The position numbers and the translations under genes are program-made. DNA of 28,921 nucleotides from JAVHLK01 sp043806215 (lineage in GTDB: Bacteria; Desulfobacterota; Desulfomonilia; Desulfomonilales; Desulfomonilaceae). This document shows positions 14,932-23,077 of the stretch, piece by piece. Numbering within the stretch: position 1 is the stretch's first letter; each line of letters begins with the position of its first letter. The DNA lies in NCBI GenBank assembly GCA_043806215.1, contig JAZDHD010000005.1, positions 1 through 28,921 on the forward strand, in the 5' to 3' direction. Below the pieces are notes generated by a model that did not search any database, had not been told where the DNA came from, and worked only from the letters and a program-made list of their open reading frames with translations.

Positions 14932-15975
14932 ATGAACTATGGGACCTATCTCAACGCGGTGAGGCGCTTTCTGGTGGACAACCGGCATCAATTCGGCCGC
15001 CTGTTGCATGAATCCGTCGCCGGCGACGGGGAGAGCATCATACATATCGACATTGTGGCGGAAAAACACGGCAGTGAGTACCACCCGGCCCGGGTTGTTG
15101 CCCGGGGTACGGACCGGACCGCTTCATTTGTCGTGAACACCGCCGTCAACGACAGGGGCAGGGACCGGTTGACAAAGGATTTTCACTTGCTCCGGGAACT
15201 CGGTTCACGGTTTCCCCGGACTTTCGTGCCCGCCGTCTATTTCACCGGCGATGTTTCCGTCCCGGGTGACGGTGATTCTCCGGCCGAGCTTTCCATGTTC
15301 CTGGGGGAATGGCTCGAAGGCTTCCATGAGTTTCATCTGTCCCACAATGAGGCAAACGGCTGTTTGGATACCGTCGTATGGGATACGGATCAGGGATACG
15401 GGATCTTGCCCGTCGACCAAAGCGAATCCCTCCACAACCAGGCCGCGTTCATACTCGCCTACTACTACGATCCGGACGGGTTCCGGGAAATCTTCCCGTG
15501 GCATCACGCCGCAGGGGACTTCGTTGTTTCCCGGCTCAACGGGGGGCTTCGGGTCAAACTGATCACGGCGCGGCAGTATGCACCCCGCCTGATCATGGAA
15601 CAAGCCTCACCGGAAAACCGGTTACAGGCCCTCATGCTCTTCATTGCCAACCTGACGATCAGGATGAGACTCGACAGATTGGACGGAGTGGGAGAAATTG
15701 CTTGGGCCGGCGACCATAGCGTCGGCGCAACCATCCTGGGAGCTTTGGACGGAATAAGGGCGAAGATTCAAGACGACATGTGCGATCCCGCGTTGCTTGA
15801 AGCGTTTCTTGCCGCGGCGTCCCGCATGTCTGCGGAAGATGTGACCCGCCTCGTCATGGAAGTGGTCGGATGCTGCGACGAAGACGCCCCGGACATGCCC
15901 GTGATACGCCTGCATTTGGCGGATCACATTCTGCTTGTCTACCGCAACTTTCAGAATCTTTCATCCCGTCCGTGA
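14932..15975 (+). CDS. Unrecognised protein, possibly kinase-like, first in amidase group
   Basis: A 347-residue soluble protein with no signal peptide or membrane segment. I do not recognise a named family. Faint features recall aminoglycoside-phosphotransferase or protein-kinase folds: a strand pair ending ASFVVNTAV, a helix KDFHLLRELG, a hinge-like SMFLGEWLEGFHEFHLS, and HHAAGDFVVSRLNGG where such enzymes have a His-x-Asp catalytic loop. This is suggestive only. The ATG at 14932 begins the smooth coding part; the frame is open back to 14743 and ATG 14797 is an alternative. It ends 10 bases before the first CbiA-type gene and stands divergent from dsrA, so a role in siroheme or sulfite-reductase maturation is a guess from context. 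Confidence 0.7.
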   Translation: MNYGTYLNAVRRFLVDNRHQFGRLLHESVAGDGESIIHIDIVAEKHGSEYHPARVVARGTDRTASFVVNTAVNDRGRDRLTKDFHLLRELGSRFPRTFVPAVYFTGDVSVPGDGDSPAELSMFLGEWLEGFHEFHLSHNEANGCLDTVVWDTDQGYGILPVDQSESLHNQAAFILAYYYDPDGFREIFPWHHAAGDFVVSRLNGGLRVKLITARQYAPRLIMEQASPENRLQALMLFIANLTIRMRLDRLDGVGEIAWAGDHSVGATILGALDGIRAKIQDDMCDPALLEAFLAAASRMSAEDVTRLVMEVVGCCDEDAPDMPVIRLHLADHILLVYRNFQNLSSRP

Positions 15976-15985
15976 GCAGGAACCC

Positions 15986-17422
15986 ATGCAGGCCGGATCA
16001 CATGTGAAATTCCCCGTACCCCGGCTGATTACCGCCGCACTCGGCGGCGGGGCCGGCAAAACACTGATCACAGTGGGGCTCATTGCGTCACTGAGGCGTC
16101 GAGGAATTCCCGTTGGGGCCTTCAAGAAAGGCCCTGACTATATTGATGCGGGCTGGCTCGGTCTTGCGGCCGGGGGGGTCTGCCGCAATCTTGATACCTA
16201 CCTGTTTCCTCAAGATGTGGTGACGACATCCTTTGTACGAGGATCCTTGGGAAAGCGGATCTCCGTGGTGGAGGGAAACCGCGGGCTCTTCGACGGCGTG
16301 GACAAGCAAGGCGGATACAGCACGGCAGAGTTGGCCAAGCTTCTGAAAGCCCCGGTAGTTCTCATTGTGGACGCGGCCAAGATGACTCGGACGGCCGCGG
16401 CACTGGTGCTCGGTTGCCGGGAATTTGACAAAGACCTTGACATTAAAGCGGTAATTCTCAATCGTGTCGCGGGATATCGTCACGAACAGGTTCTCCGCCG
16501 GTCCATCGAAGCAGCCGTGCCGGTACCGGTGATCGGATCGGTGAGGAAACTGGCTCTTTCGAACTTTCCCCAGCGGCACCTGGGACTGCTCCCCTTGCAT
16601 GAGCACCCGGGAGCCCTCCGGTTCATTGATGATGCCGCCGATATCGTTGAAGAATCAATCGATGTGGAGAGACTGACGGCCATGGCATCGCAAGCAGAGG
16701 CATTGGAGCCGTTCCATGCATGCCCCGTAGAACATATCGGCACGGACCTGCGGAAGCCTTCGGTGAGAATCGGCGTGGTGAAGGACTCGGCTTTCCAATT
16801 CTACTATCCGGAGAATCTGGCAGCTCTGTCCGACGCAGGTGCCGAACTTGTGGAGGTGAGCGCTCTGGAGGAGAAACCGCTGCCTCGCCTTGACGCACTG
16901 TACATAGGCGGCGGGTTTCCGGAAACCCATGCGGACAGATTGGCCGGGAATCGGGTCTTCAAACAGTCGGTGCTCGATGAGGTGAAAGGAGGACTTCCGG
17001 TCTATGCGGAGTGCGGAGGACTGATGTACCTGTCCGGAAATCTCCTCATAGATGGGACGGCCTATCCCATGGTGGGGGCCTTTGCCGCGGATACAATTCT
17101 CCAGCGAAGACCCCAGGGCTTGGGCTACATCCATGTGGAAGTGACCGGCCCCAATCCCTTCTATCCGTGCGGCGCGCAACTGAGAGGCCATGAGTTTCAC
17201 TACTCGTCGGTCCGGGTAACCGGGAACTCGTCCCCGGCCTGCGCGTTCCGAGTGTTGAGGGGACATGGAATCGACGGTTCCCGCGACGGGGTATGTCATC
17301 TCAACGCGCTTGGTACGTACATGCATGTTCACGCCCTGGGAGAGCCCCTCTGGGCCCAGGGAATGATTAACGCGGCCCTGGAGTATCAGTCGGCAAGAAG
17401 GAGCCGGTCGGCCGTCATGTGA
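15986..17422 (+). CDS. cbiA: CbiA/CobB-family a,c-diamide synthase, DsrN-like, copy 1
   Basis: A 478-residue ATP- and glutamine-dependent amidase. The N-terminal dethiobiotin-synthetase-like domain has the P-loop LGGGAGKT (19-26) and FKKGPDYIDAGWL. The C-terminal class I glutamine amidotransferase-like domain has the nucleophile C343 (YAECGGLMYL) and GHEFHYS. Cobyrinate synthases usually read YIDPxFH where this has YIDAGWL. Together with the position next to dsrAB, this favours a DsrN-like enzyme that amidates siroheme carboxylates, although cobyrinic acid remains possible. I chose ATG 15986, with CAGGA upstream; an in-frame start at 15935 would overlap the previous gene. A paralog follows at 17972. 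Confidence 0.85.
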   Translation: MQAGSHVKFPVPRLITAALGGGAGKTLITVGLIASLRRRGIPVGAFKKGPDYIDAGWLGLAAGGVCRNLDTYLFPQDVVTTSFVRGSLGKRISVVEGNRGLFDGVDKQGGYSTAELAKLLKAPVVLIVDAAKMTRTAAALVLGCREFDKDLDIKAVILNRVAGYRHEQVLRRSIEAAVPVPVIGSVRKLALSNFPQRHLGLLPLHEHPGALRFIDDAADIVEESIDVERLTAMASQAEALEPFHACPVEHIGTDLRKPSVRIGVVKDSAFQFYYPENLAALSDAGAELVEVSALEEKPLPRLDALYIGGGFPETHADRLAGNRVFKQSVLDEVKGGLPVYAECGGLMYLSGNLLIDGTAYPMVGAFAADTILQRRPQGLGYIHVEVTGPNPFYPCGAQLRGHEFHYSSVRVTGNSSPACAFRVLRGHGIDGSRDGVCHLNALGTYMHVHALGEPLWAQGMINAALEYQSARRSRSAVM

Positions 17423-17500
17423 AGAGGGTTCAGGGCGGGCTTTGCCCTGCCGGCGGGATGACGGGCAGGGACTCGGGATCAGAGGAGTTGGTTGTCGACG

Positions 17501-17668
17501 TAGTGCTCCATGGCGAAACTACGGTGTCGTGTTCCTGTGAAGGCCCGGTAGCGTCCCGGCGGCCCTGCCGGGCGCATGATCAAAGAGTACCGGCACGGAG
17601 GCCGGCGCTACCAAAGCCGGGATCGTTTCCTTGAATACGTGACCGTATTTGCTCCATGGAGCACCAAG
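17501..17668. repeat. Dispersed terminally inverted repeat, copy B
   Basis: The clearest complete copy, 168 bases. The left end TAGTGCTCCATGGCGAAACT and right end TTTGCTCCATGGAGCACCAA are inverted versions of each other. GGTAGCG (17548-17554) and CGCTACC (17605-17611) are an inner inverted pair. The CCCGGCGGCCCTGCCGGG hairpin and CCGGCACGGAGGCCGG motif are shared with the other copies. Non-coding. Confidence 0.8.
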
Positions 17669-17678
17669 CGCCCCGGAG

Positions 17679-17772
17679 AATACGTCGCCGTATTCACGCC
17701 GACCAGCACTTGGCCTCCCGGAGACTTTGTATCGTACACAAGGCGGTAGTCGATAACATGTCAAAGATTCTT
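17679..17772 (+). repeat. 94-bp direct repeat, first copy
   Basis: Identical to 17893-17986 over 94 bases. It includes the leader, the ATG and the next four codons (MSKIL) of the second amidase. In this copy the frame runs on into repeat sequence, so it is a dead start. Confidence 0.9.
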
Positions 17773-17778
17773 ATTCTC

Positions 17779-17801
17779 GTTCCCAGGCTCCGCCTGGTAA
17801 C
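17779..17801. repeat. REP-like hairpin
   Basis: GTTCCCAGGC and GCCTGGTAAC pair with one mismatch around TCC. The CGTTCCCAGGCTCCGCCTGG form is common among REP-type palindromes of many bacteria. It lies between the two 94-bp direct repeats. Confidence 0.65.
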
Positions 17802-17892
17802 GCCTATCCTCTGGGCTCTGCCCGGTCTTAGTGCCAACCCTGCCGGTTGGTCGTGGAAAAGAGACCCCGCGGAACGCGGGGAGGCCGGCGCT

Positions 17893-17986
17893 AATACGTC
17901 GCCGTATTCACGCCGACCAGCACTTGGCCTCCCGGAGACTTTGTATCGTACACAAGGCGGTAGTCGATAACATGTCAAAGATTCTT
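17893..17986 (+). repeat. 94-bp direct repeat, second copy
   Basis: Identical to 17679-17772. This copy supplies the functional ATG (17972) of the second amidase gene. The 120 bases between copies consist of a REP-like hairpin and a fragment of the dispersed repeat core (CCGCGGAACGCGGGGAGGCC). Confidence 0.9.
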
Positions 17987-19426
17987 CCCATTCCACGGGC
18001 GGTCATTGCGGCCTTGAAAGGCGGGGCGGGCAAGACGTTCATCACCGTGGGACTCGTTGCGGCCCTCAAAGCCCGGGGCCTGTCCGTCGGGGTTTTCAAG
18101 AAAGGGCCTGACTACATAGATGCGGGCTGGTTGGGACTGGCTGCCGGAACGGATTGCCATAATCTCGACTCGTACCTGTTCAGCGAGGCAATCGTCCTCA
18201 AGTCGTTCATGCAACAGTCGCCGGCACGCGACCTGGCCATTGTCGAAGGAAACCGCGGCCTCTATGACGGCCTCGACCCGCAAGGCGGTTACAGCACGGC
18301 AGAGTTGGCCAAGCTCCTTAAGGCCCCGGTCGTTCTCATCATTGACGCAGCGAAGATGACCAGAACCGCGGCAGCTCTCGTGGTAGGCTGCAAAGCCCTG
18401 GACCCGGCCGTGGAGATCAAGGCGGTGATTTTGAACCGAGTTGCGGGAACGCGCCACGAGAACGTGCTAAGGGAGTCGATTGAGGAGGCGGCTGAGGTGC
18501 CCGTCATCGGCTCGGTCAAAAAGATGCCCCTGGAGGACTTTCCTCAGAGGCATCTCGGGCTTCTTACCCTATACGAGCATCCCAAAGCCGCTGAATTCGT
18601 GGAGGCCGCGGCACGGATTGTCGAGGAATCCATCGATCTGGACCGTCTCCTCGAGATCTCCTCTTCCGCCTGCCGGCTCGACGTGCCCGATACGGTCAAC
18701 CAGCCGCCTCCATCGCTCCCGGACCGCTGTTCCGGACTCCGGATAGGCGTCTTGAAGGACTCTGCGTTTCAGTTCTACTATCCGGAAAACCTCGAGGCCT
18801 TACGGGTCACGGGCGCCGATCTGGTGGAAATAAGTGCGCTGGAACCGAATGAACTCCCGCATTTGGACTGCCTGTACATCGGCGGAGGCTTTCCTGAAAC
18901 CCACAGCGATATCCTCGCCGGCAACGCCGTCTTCAAGGACTCCTTACGGAAGGCCGTTGAAGGCGGACTCCCCGTGTATGCAGAATGCGGCGGACTCATG
19001 TACCTGTCCAGGAATCTCCTGGTGGACGACAACGTGTACCCCATGGTCGGCGTATTTCCCGTGGACACGGTTTTGGAGCGCAGACCGCAGGGGCATGGCT
19101 ATATTCGGGCGGAGGTCACGGCGCCCAATCCTTTTTATCCTTTGGGGACGATACTGACGGGACACGAGTTTCACTATTCATATGTCACCGGAATGTACGC
19201 GAATACCGCCCAATACGCGTTCAAGGTCCTGAGGGGCCACGGAATCGACGGAGAGAGGGACGGTATCTGTACATCCAATGTCTTGGGAACCTACATCCAT
19301 GTGCATGCCCTCGGCACGCCGCTCTGGGCTCGGGGCCTTCTCGCCGGTGCCGCGGAGTATCACGCGGCGCACGCGGCCATGAGCGCAGGCGAAAGCCGAG
19401 GCAACAGTTTGCAGGCCCTCCCATGA
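17972..19426 (+). CDS. cbiA: CbiA/CobB-family a,c-diamide synthase, DsrN-like, copy 2
   Basis: A 484-residue paralog of the preceding amidase, closely similar along its whole length. It has the P-loop GGAGKT (17-22), FKKGPDYIDAGWL, GYSTAELAKLLKAPVVLI, the amidotransferase nucleophile C339 (YAECGGLMYL) and GHEFHYS. All catalytic residues are kept, so this is not a decaying copy. The paralogs may amidate different carboxylates or different tetrapyrroles (siroheme versus cobyrinate); this is inference. The ATG at 17972 matches the start of the paralog's core; a frame open to 17831 reads repeat DNA. The start region lies inside the 94-bp duplication. The stop is 14 bases before the helicase gene. 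Confidence 0.85.
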   Translation: MSKILPIPRAVIAALKGGAGKTFITVGLVAALKARGLSVGVFKKGPDYIDAGWLGLAAGTDCHNLDSYLFSEAIVLKSFMQQSPARDLAIVEGNRGLYDGLDPQGGYSTAELAKLLKAPVVLIIDAAKMTRTAAALVVGCKALDPAVEIKAVILNRVAGTRHENVLRESIEEAAEVPVIGSVKKMPLEDFPQRHLGLLTLYEHPKAAEFVEAAARIVEESIDLDRLLEISSSACRLDVPDTVNQPPPSLPDRCSGLRIGVLKDSAFQFYYPENLEALRVTGADLVEISALEPNELPHLDCLYIGGGFPETHSDILAGNAVFKDSLRKAVEGGLPVYAECGGLMYLSRNLLVDDNVYPMVGVFPVDTVLERRPQGHGYIRAEVTAPNPFYPLGTILTGHEFHYSYVTGMYANTAQYAFKVLRGHGIDGERDGICTSNVLGTYIHVHALGTPLWARGLLAGAAEYHAAHAAMSAGESRGNSLQALP

Positions 19427-19439
19427 ACACGCTGCGGAT

Positions 19440-21422
19440 ATGAACCACCATAAACGGATAGACGGTATTCTCGGTCCAAGCGGCTTGCTGGCACGTTCCA
19501 TGTCGGGGTACGAGCATCGTGAGCAACAGGTGCGGATGGCGGTGGAGGTCTTCGAGGCCCTCCAATCCGGCGACCGGTTGGTGATCGAAGCTCCCACGGG
19601 GACCGGCAAGACGTTGGCGTACCTCATTGCCGCTTCTCTGACCAGAAAGAAGACTGCAATCTCCACAGGTACGAAGAATCTCCAGGAGCAGTTGTTTTTC
19701 AAGGACGTACCGTTTGTAATGAAGCATGTCTTCCCGGCTCTAAAGGTCGCACTGCTCAAAGGGAGAGGGAATTTCGTGTGCCGTGCGAGGTTCTTGCGAT
19801 ACGTGGCGCAACCCGGCCTGGCGGGCATTGGCGACACGGGGACGCTTCGGGAGATCGTCAAGTGGTACAAACTGACCGGGCAATCCGGCGAGGGCGACCG
19901 TGCGGAACTCGAGAATCTGCCGGACGATGACCCGATCTGGCCCGAAATATGTTCGACCACCGAGACGTGTGCGGGGAAGAAATGTCCCCACAAGGACGAG
20001 TGTTTCGTTTCGAAGATGAGAGCCCGGGCCGGCGACGCGGATTTGATGATCGTGAACCATCATCTGCTCGCCTCGGACCTTTCGGTGAAGGAATCGGGCT
20101 ACGGCGAGGTCATACCGCGCTACGAAGCACTCATCCTCGATGAAGCTCACGGCTTCGAGGACGCGGCTACGCAACATTTCGGCTTTCACTTGAGCCATTT
20201 CCGGATTGCCCGCCTGGTGCGGGACACGCGGCAGCAAGTCCGGGAAGCCGGTTTGGACGCGCTGAAGTTTCATACGGCGCTGACCGGGGCGGAGGATCAC
20301 GGGAGGCGTCTGTTCTCGCAATTCAATGATATTGCAGGTCTCAGGGAACGAATCGGATCCATTGAACCGAGTGTTGCGGAATCACGTGATGCGCTGCACA
20401 AGACATTGGAATCACTGGCATCGATGCTCTCCAACGTGCCCGACGCATCTGAGGAGTTACGATTACTCGCACGGCGTGCCAATGATATCAGCTTGGAACT
20501 GAAAACCATACTTTGCGACGACTCGGACGGCCGGCACGGCGAATATGCATGCTGGGCAGAGCGCCGCGAGCATACCGTCATTCTCCACGCGTCGCCCGTG
20601 GAAGTCGGGGATAAGCTTCGGCAACTGCTCTATGAAAAGGTCCCGGCAATCGTATTCACCTCGGCGACTCTGTCGTCGGGAGGCAACTTCAACTATTTCA
20701 AATCCAGGCTTGGACTGGAGAAAGACCTGGAACCTTCCGAGACCATATTGGATTCGCCGTTCGACTATTCACGGCAAACCATGCTCTACATACCGCGGTC
20801 GTTGCCCGAACCCAATGCTCCCGGGTTCACGGACTCTCTCGTCCCGGTCCTGGAGCAGGTCCTCGTGAGGACCCGGGGAAGAGCCTTTGTGCTCTTCACA
20901 TCGTATCGCAATATGGAGACGGTTTTCAGAAAGATGGAGGGACGTGTCCCGTTTCCTCTGCTCATCCAGGGCTCCAAGCCCAAGGGCAGGCTTCTCGATG
21001 AATTCCGCCGACGCAGCGGCTCGGTCCTTTTTGCCACCTCGTCCTTCTGGGAAGGGGTCGATGTGCAGGGTGAGGCGCTTTCCTGCGTGATGGTGGACCG
21101 TCTCCCCTTTGCTCCGCCGAACGATCCCATCGTTTCAGCCAGACTGGAAAAGCTGCGCAGAGAAGGCAAAGAGCACTTCTATTCGTTCCAGGTACCCATG
21201 GCCGTAATCGCGTTGAAGCAGGGATTGGGGAGGCTGATCCGGACACGCTCGGATCGGGGCATTCTATGCATTCTGGACCTCCGCATTCTCACAAAAAGTT
21301 ACGGGAAGGTTTTCCGGGAGAGTCTCCATGGGAGTCCCCTCCGCCGAGATCCACAGGATATAGAGTCCTTCTTTTCAACATCCCCGGATTCCGCCGGTCC
21401 GGCCGCCAAGAATCGTGAATAG
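19440..21422 (+). CDS. DinG/XPD-type ATP-dependent DNA helicase
   Basis: A 660-residue superfamily 2 helicase of the Rad3/XPD/DinG group, with 5'-3' polarity in known members. The Walker A motif is EAPTGTGKT (50-58). The iron-sulfur domain has cysteines FVC, CAGKKCPHKDEC and neighbours. The Walker B box is DEAH (ILDEAHGFED), and helicase motifs include TSATLSSGG, FWEGVDVQG and the terminal QGLGRLIRTRSDRG. It probably resolves R-loops or damaged structures. It follows the amidase pair by 14 bases, and its link to them is probably no more than co-transcription. No strong ribosome binding site is visible. A dispersed repeat begins just at its stop codon. Confidence 0.9.
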   Translation: MNHHKRIDGILGPSGLLARSMSGYEHREQQVRMAVEVFEALQSGDRLVIEAPTGTGKTLAYLIAASLTRKKTAISTGTKNLQEQLFFKDVPFVMKHVFPALKVALLKGRGNFVCRARFLRYVAQPGLAGIGDTGTLREIVKWYKLTGQSGEGDRAELENLPDDDPIWPEICSTTETCAGKKCPHKDECFVSKMRARAGDADLMIVNHHLLASDLSVKESGYGEVIPRYEALILDEAHGFEDAATQHFGFHLSHFRIARLVRDTRQQVREAGLDALKFHTALTGAEDHGRRLFSQFNDIAGLRERIGSIEPSVAESRDALHKTLESLASMLSNVPDASEELRLLARRANDISLELKTILCDDSDGRHGEYACWAERREHTVILHASPVEVGDKLRQLLYEKVPAIVFTSATLSSGGNFNYFKSRLGLEKDLEPSETILDSPFDYSRQTMLYIPRSLPEPNAPGFTDSLVPVLEQVLVRTRGRAFVLFTSYRNMETVFRKMEGRVPFPLLIQGSKPKGRLLDEFRRRSGSVLFATSSFWEGVDVQGEALSCVMVDRLPFAPPNDPIVSARLEKLRREGKEHFYSFQVPMAVIALKQGLGRLIRTRSDRGILCILDLRILTKSYGKVFRESLHGSPLRRDPQDIESFFSTSPDSAGPAAKNRE

Positions 21423-21465
21423 CTAAGTTTCTATGGCACAAATACGGTCACGGGTTTTTAGCGCT

Positions 21466-21512
21466 GAGATTGCTTTCCCGCGGTGCGCGGGACTGCGCTC
21501 CTCGCAATGACA
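21466..21512 (+). repeat. GAGATTGC...CTCGCAATGACA repeat, first arm
   Basis: This is the widespread short repeat GAGATTGCTT...CTCGCAATGACA seen between genes in many bacteria. An inverted second copy lies 45 bases on, so the two can pair into a large stem. Confidence 0.7.
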
Positions 21513-21557
21513 TCTCGTGGCTGCACGCGGTTTCGGTCACGGCACCATGCTGAACCA

Positions 21558-21599
21558 TGTCATTGCGAGCCCGAGGCTTTGGGAGGGCGTGGCAATCTC
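21558..21599 (-). repeat. GAGATTGC...CTCGCAATGACA repeat, inverted arm
   Basis: Reads TGTCATTGCGAGC...GTGGCAATCTC on the plus strand, the reverse of the arm at 21466-21512. Confidence 0.7.
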
Positions 21600-21626
21600 A
21601 ACCGCGAATCCCGCGTCCCGCGGGAC

Positions 21627-21655
21627 GGTTCATCCCGCTGAAAGCGGGATGAACC
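21627..21655. repeat. Perfect 13-bp stem hairpin
   Basis: GGTTCATCCCGCT and AGCGGGATGAACC pair perfectly around GAA. There is no T-run, so it is unlikely to be a simple terminator. It overlaps by one base the palindrome CGTCCCGCGGGACG at 21614-21627. Confidence 0.8.
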
Positions 21656-21843
21656 ACAGTCGCTACGAAGATGTGCGACCGTATTTACGCCATAGAGCAC
21701 TAAGTCGGCTTGCCTAACAACTTCATATGAGCTAAACCTTTTCAGGCTTGGAAGTTTGAACCGTTGCGGAGTACTGACGGTGAAGCGCCCCGCATGGTCA
21801 CGTCGTCGGGAGTCTTCCTGAAGGATCATGGAAACTGATTGAA

Positions 21844-23052
21844 ATGATTAATAAAGAAGACCAGAGAGACGGGAAGGGAGCCGCCGGAAACCCGCTGAAC
21901 GAATCCGCGGAAACCCCGGGGCTAGGCTATTCCGTCAGTGAGGAGGACGTGCATTTCGATGAGGTCCGTATATGCGTCTCCGGGACCGTATCCATCGATA
22001 ACGCCGAATACCTGCGCCGTGATCTCGTCCGTGCCGTTGAGTCGCAACCGATGAAGAATGTCGTGATCGATTTGGGAAGCGTGGATTACTTCGACACTTC
22101 CGGTGAGGCAATCTTGCAGGACATCTTCCAGACCACCGATGATCTCCACACACGCCTGAAACTCATAAACGTTCCCGAGAGGATACGGAGCATCCACGAT
22201 CTCGTGGAGCTGGACCGACGCATTGAGAAGGGAATTCTGCAACCGCGGCCGGAACCCAACCCGGTCGTTCAGATCGGCGAGGGCGTCGTCCAACTATACC
22301 GGAACGCGGTGGACATATTGACTTTCATCGGGGCCTCGGTTGAAGCGCTGATTCACGACACTGCAAAGCCGGGAAAGCTCCGATGGGACCGGTTGTGGAA
22401 GCTCATAGACAAAGCAGGCTCCGATGCGGTTCCTATCGTTACCATGCTCAGCTTCCTGATGGGGTGCATTCTCGCGTTTCAAGCTGCTGTTCAGCTTCGC
22501 AAATTCGGAGCCAACATATTCGTTGCAGACCTGGTCAGCGTATCCATCTGCCTGGAGATGGGGCCCCTCTTGACGGCTCTCATAGTCGCGGGCCGTTCCG
22601 GAGCGGCATATGCCGCTCACATCGGTACCATGCAGGTCAACGAGGAAGTGGATGCCCTTAGAGTAATGGGAATAGATCCCATCCGGTACCTGGTATCGCC
22701 CCGGATTCTTGCAACGGCCCTTGCACTCCCGTGTCTCACCTTGATGGCCGACCTGGCCGGAGTGGCCGGCGGCTGCCTCGTTGCGGCTTTCTCACTGGAC
22801 ATCACGCCGACGGGATATTTCAACCAGGTGCATAAGGTTCTTGAATTCTCGGATGTGATGAAAGGTCTGACGAAGAGCTTTGTTTTTGGGATTGAAATAG
22901 CCATGATCGGGTGCTTACGCGGAATCCAGGTGAGAGGAGGAGCGGAAGGCGTCGGATCCGCTACGACATCTGCTGTAGTCACGTGTATCTTTATCCTTAC
23001 CGTGACGGATGCGATGTTCGCAGTGTTATTCTACTACGGCCCTTCCTTCTGA
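21844..23052 (+). CDS. mlaE: STAS-MlaE fusion permease of an Mla-type lipid transporter
   Basis: A 402-residue inner-membrane protein. An N-terminal STAS domain (about residues 38-125; VDYFDTSGEAILQDIF) is fused to an MlaE-type permease (about 190-402) with the signatures MGCILAFQAA, LEMGPLLTALIVAGRSGAAYAAHIGTMQVNEEVDALRVMG and the last helices near the C-terminus. In E. coli the STAS part is a separate protein (MlaB); here both are one chain. The transporter moves phospholipids between inner and outer membranes. It is first of a four-gene operon with MlaF, MlaD and a lipoprotein. The ATG at 21844 has only a weak upstream site. Confidence 0.92.
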   Translation: MINKEDQRDGKGAAGNPLNESAETPGLGYSVSEEDVHFDEVRICVSGTVSIDNAEYLRRDLVRAVESQPMKNVVIDLGSVDYFDTSGEAILQDIFQTTDDLHTRLKLINVPERIRSIHDLVELDRRIEKGILQPRPEPNPVVQIGEGVVQLYRNAVDILTFIGASVEALIHDTAKPGKLRWDRLWKLIDKAGSDAVPIVTMLSFLMGCILAFQAAVQLRKFGANIFVADLVSVSICLEMGPLLTALIVAGRSGAAYAAHIGTMQVNEEVDALRVMGIDPIRYLVSPRILATALALPCLTLMADLAGVAGGCLVAAFSLDITPTGYFNQVHKVLEFSDVMKGLTKSFVFGIEIAMIGCLRGIQVRGGAEGVGSATTSAVVTCIFILTVTDAMFAVLFYYGPSF

Positions 23053-23077
23053 CGGGCCGTGGAAAATTCGGGTCGCG

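Larger units (their letters stand above)
17423..17971. other. Repeat-filled gap between the two amidase genes
   Basis: About 550 bases with no gene of its own. It holds a dispersed repeat (17501-17668), a perfect 94-bp direct repeat whose second copy runs into the next gene, and a REP-like hairpin between the copies. ORFs here (for example 17656-17970) are translations of the repeats. Confidence 0.75.
21423..21704. repeat. Dispersed repeat, copy C, with nested repeats
   Basis: The family ends are recognisable (CTATGGCACAAATACGGTCA on the left, GACCGTATTTACGCCATAGA with GCACTAAG on the right), but the interior differs from the other copies. It contains an inverted pair of another repeat (21466-21512 and 21558-21599), a perfect 14-bp palindrome (21614-21627) and a 13-bp hairpin (21627-21655). 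It begins one base after the helicase stop codon. The 140 bases after it, to 21843, hold nothing I recognise beyond the leader of the mla operon. Confidence 0.7.

Noticed and set aside
17656..17970. 104-residue ORF using the first copy of the MSKIL start
   Set aside because: After five shared codons it reads repeat DNA; it is a decoy start left by the 94-bp duplication.
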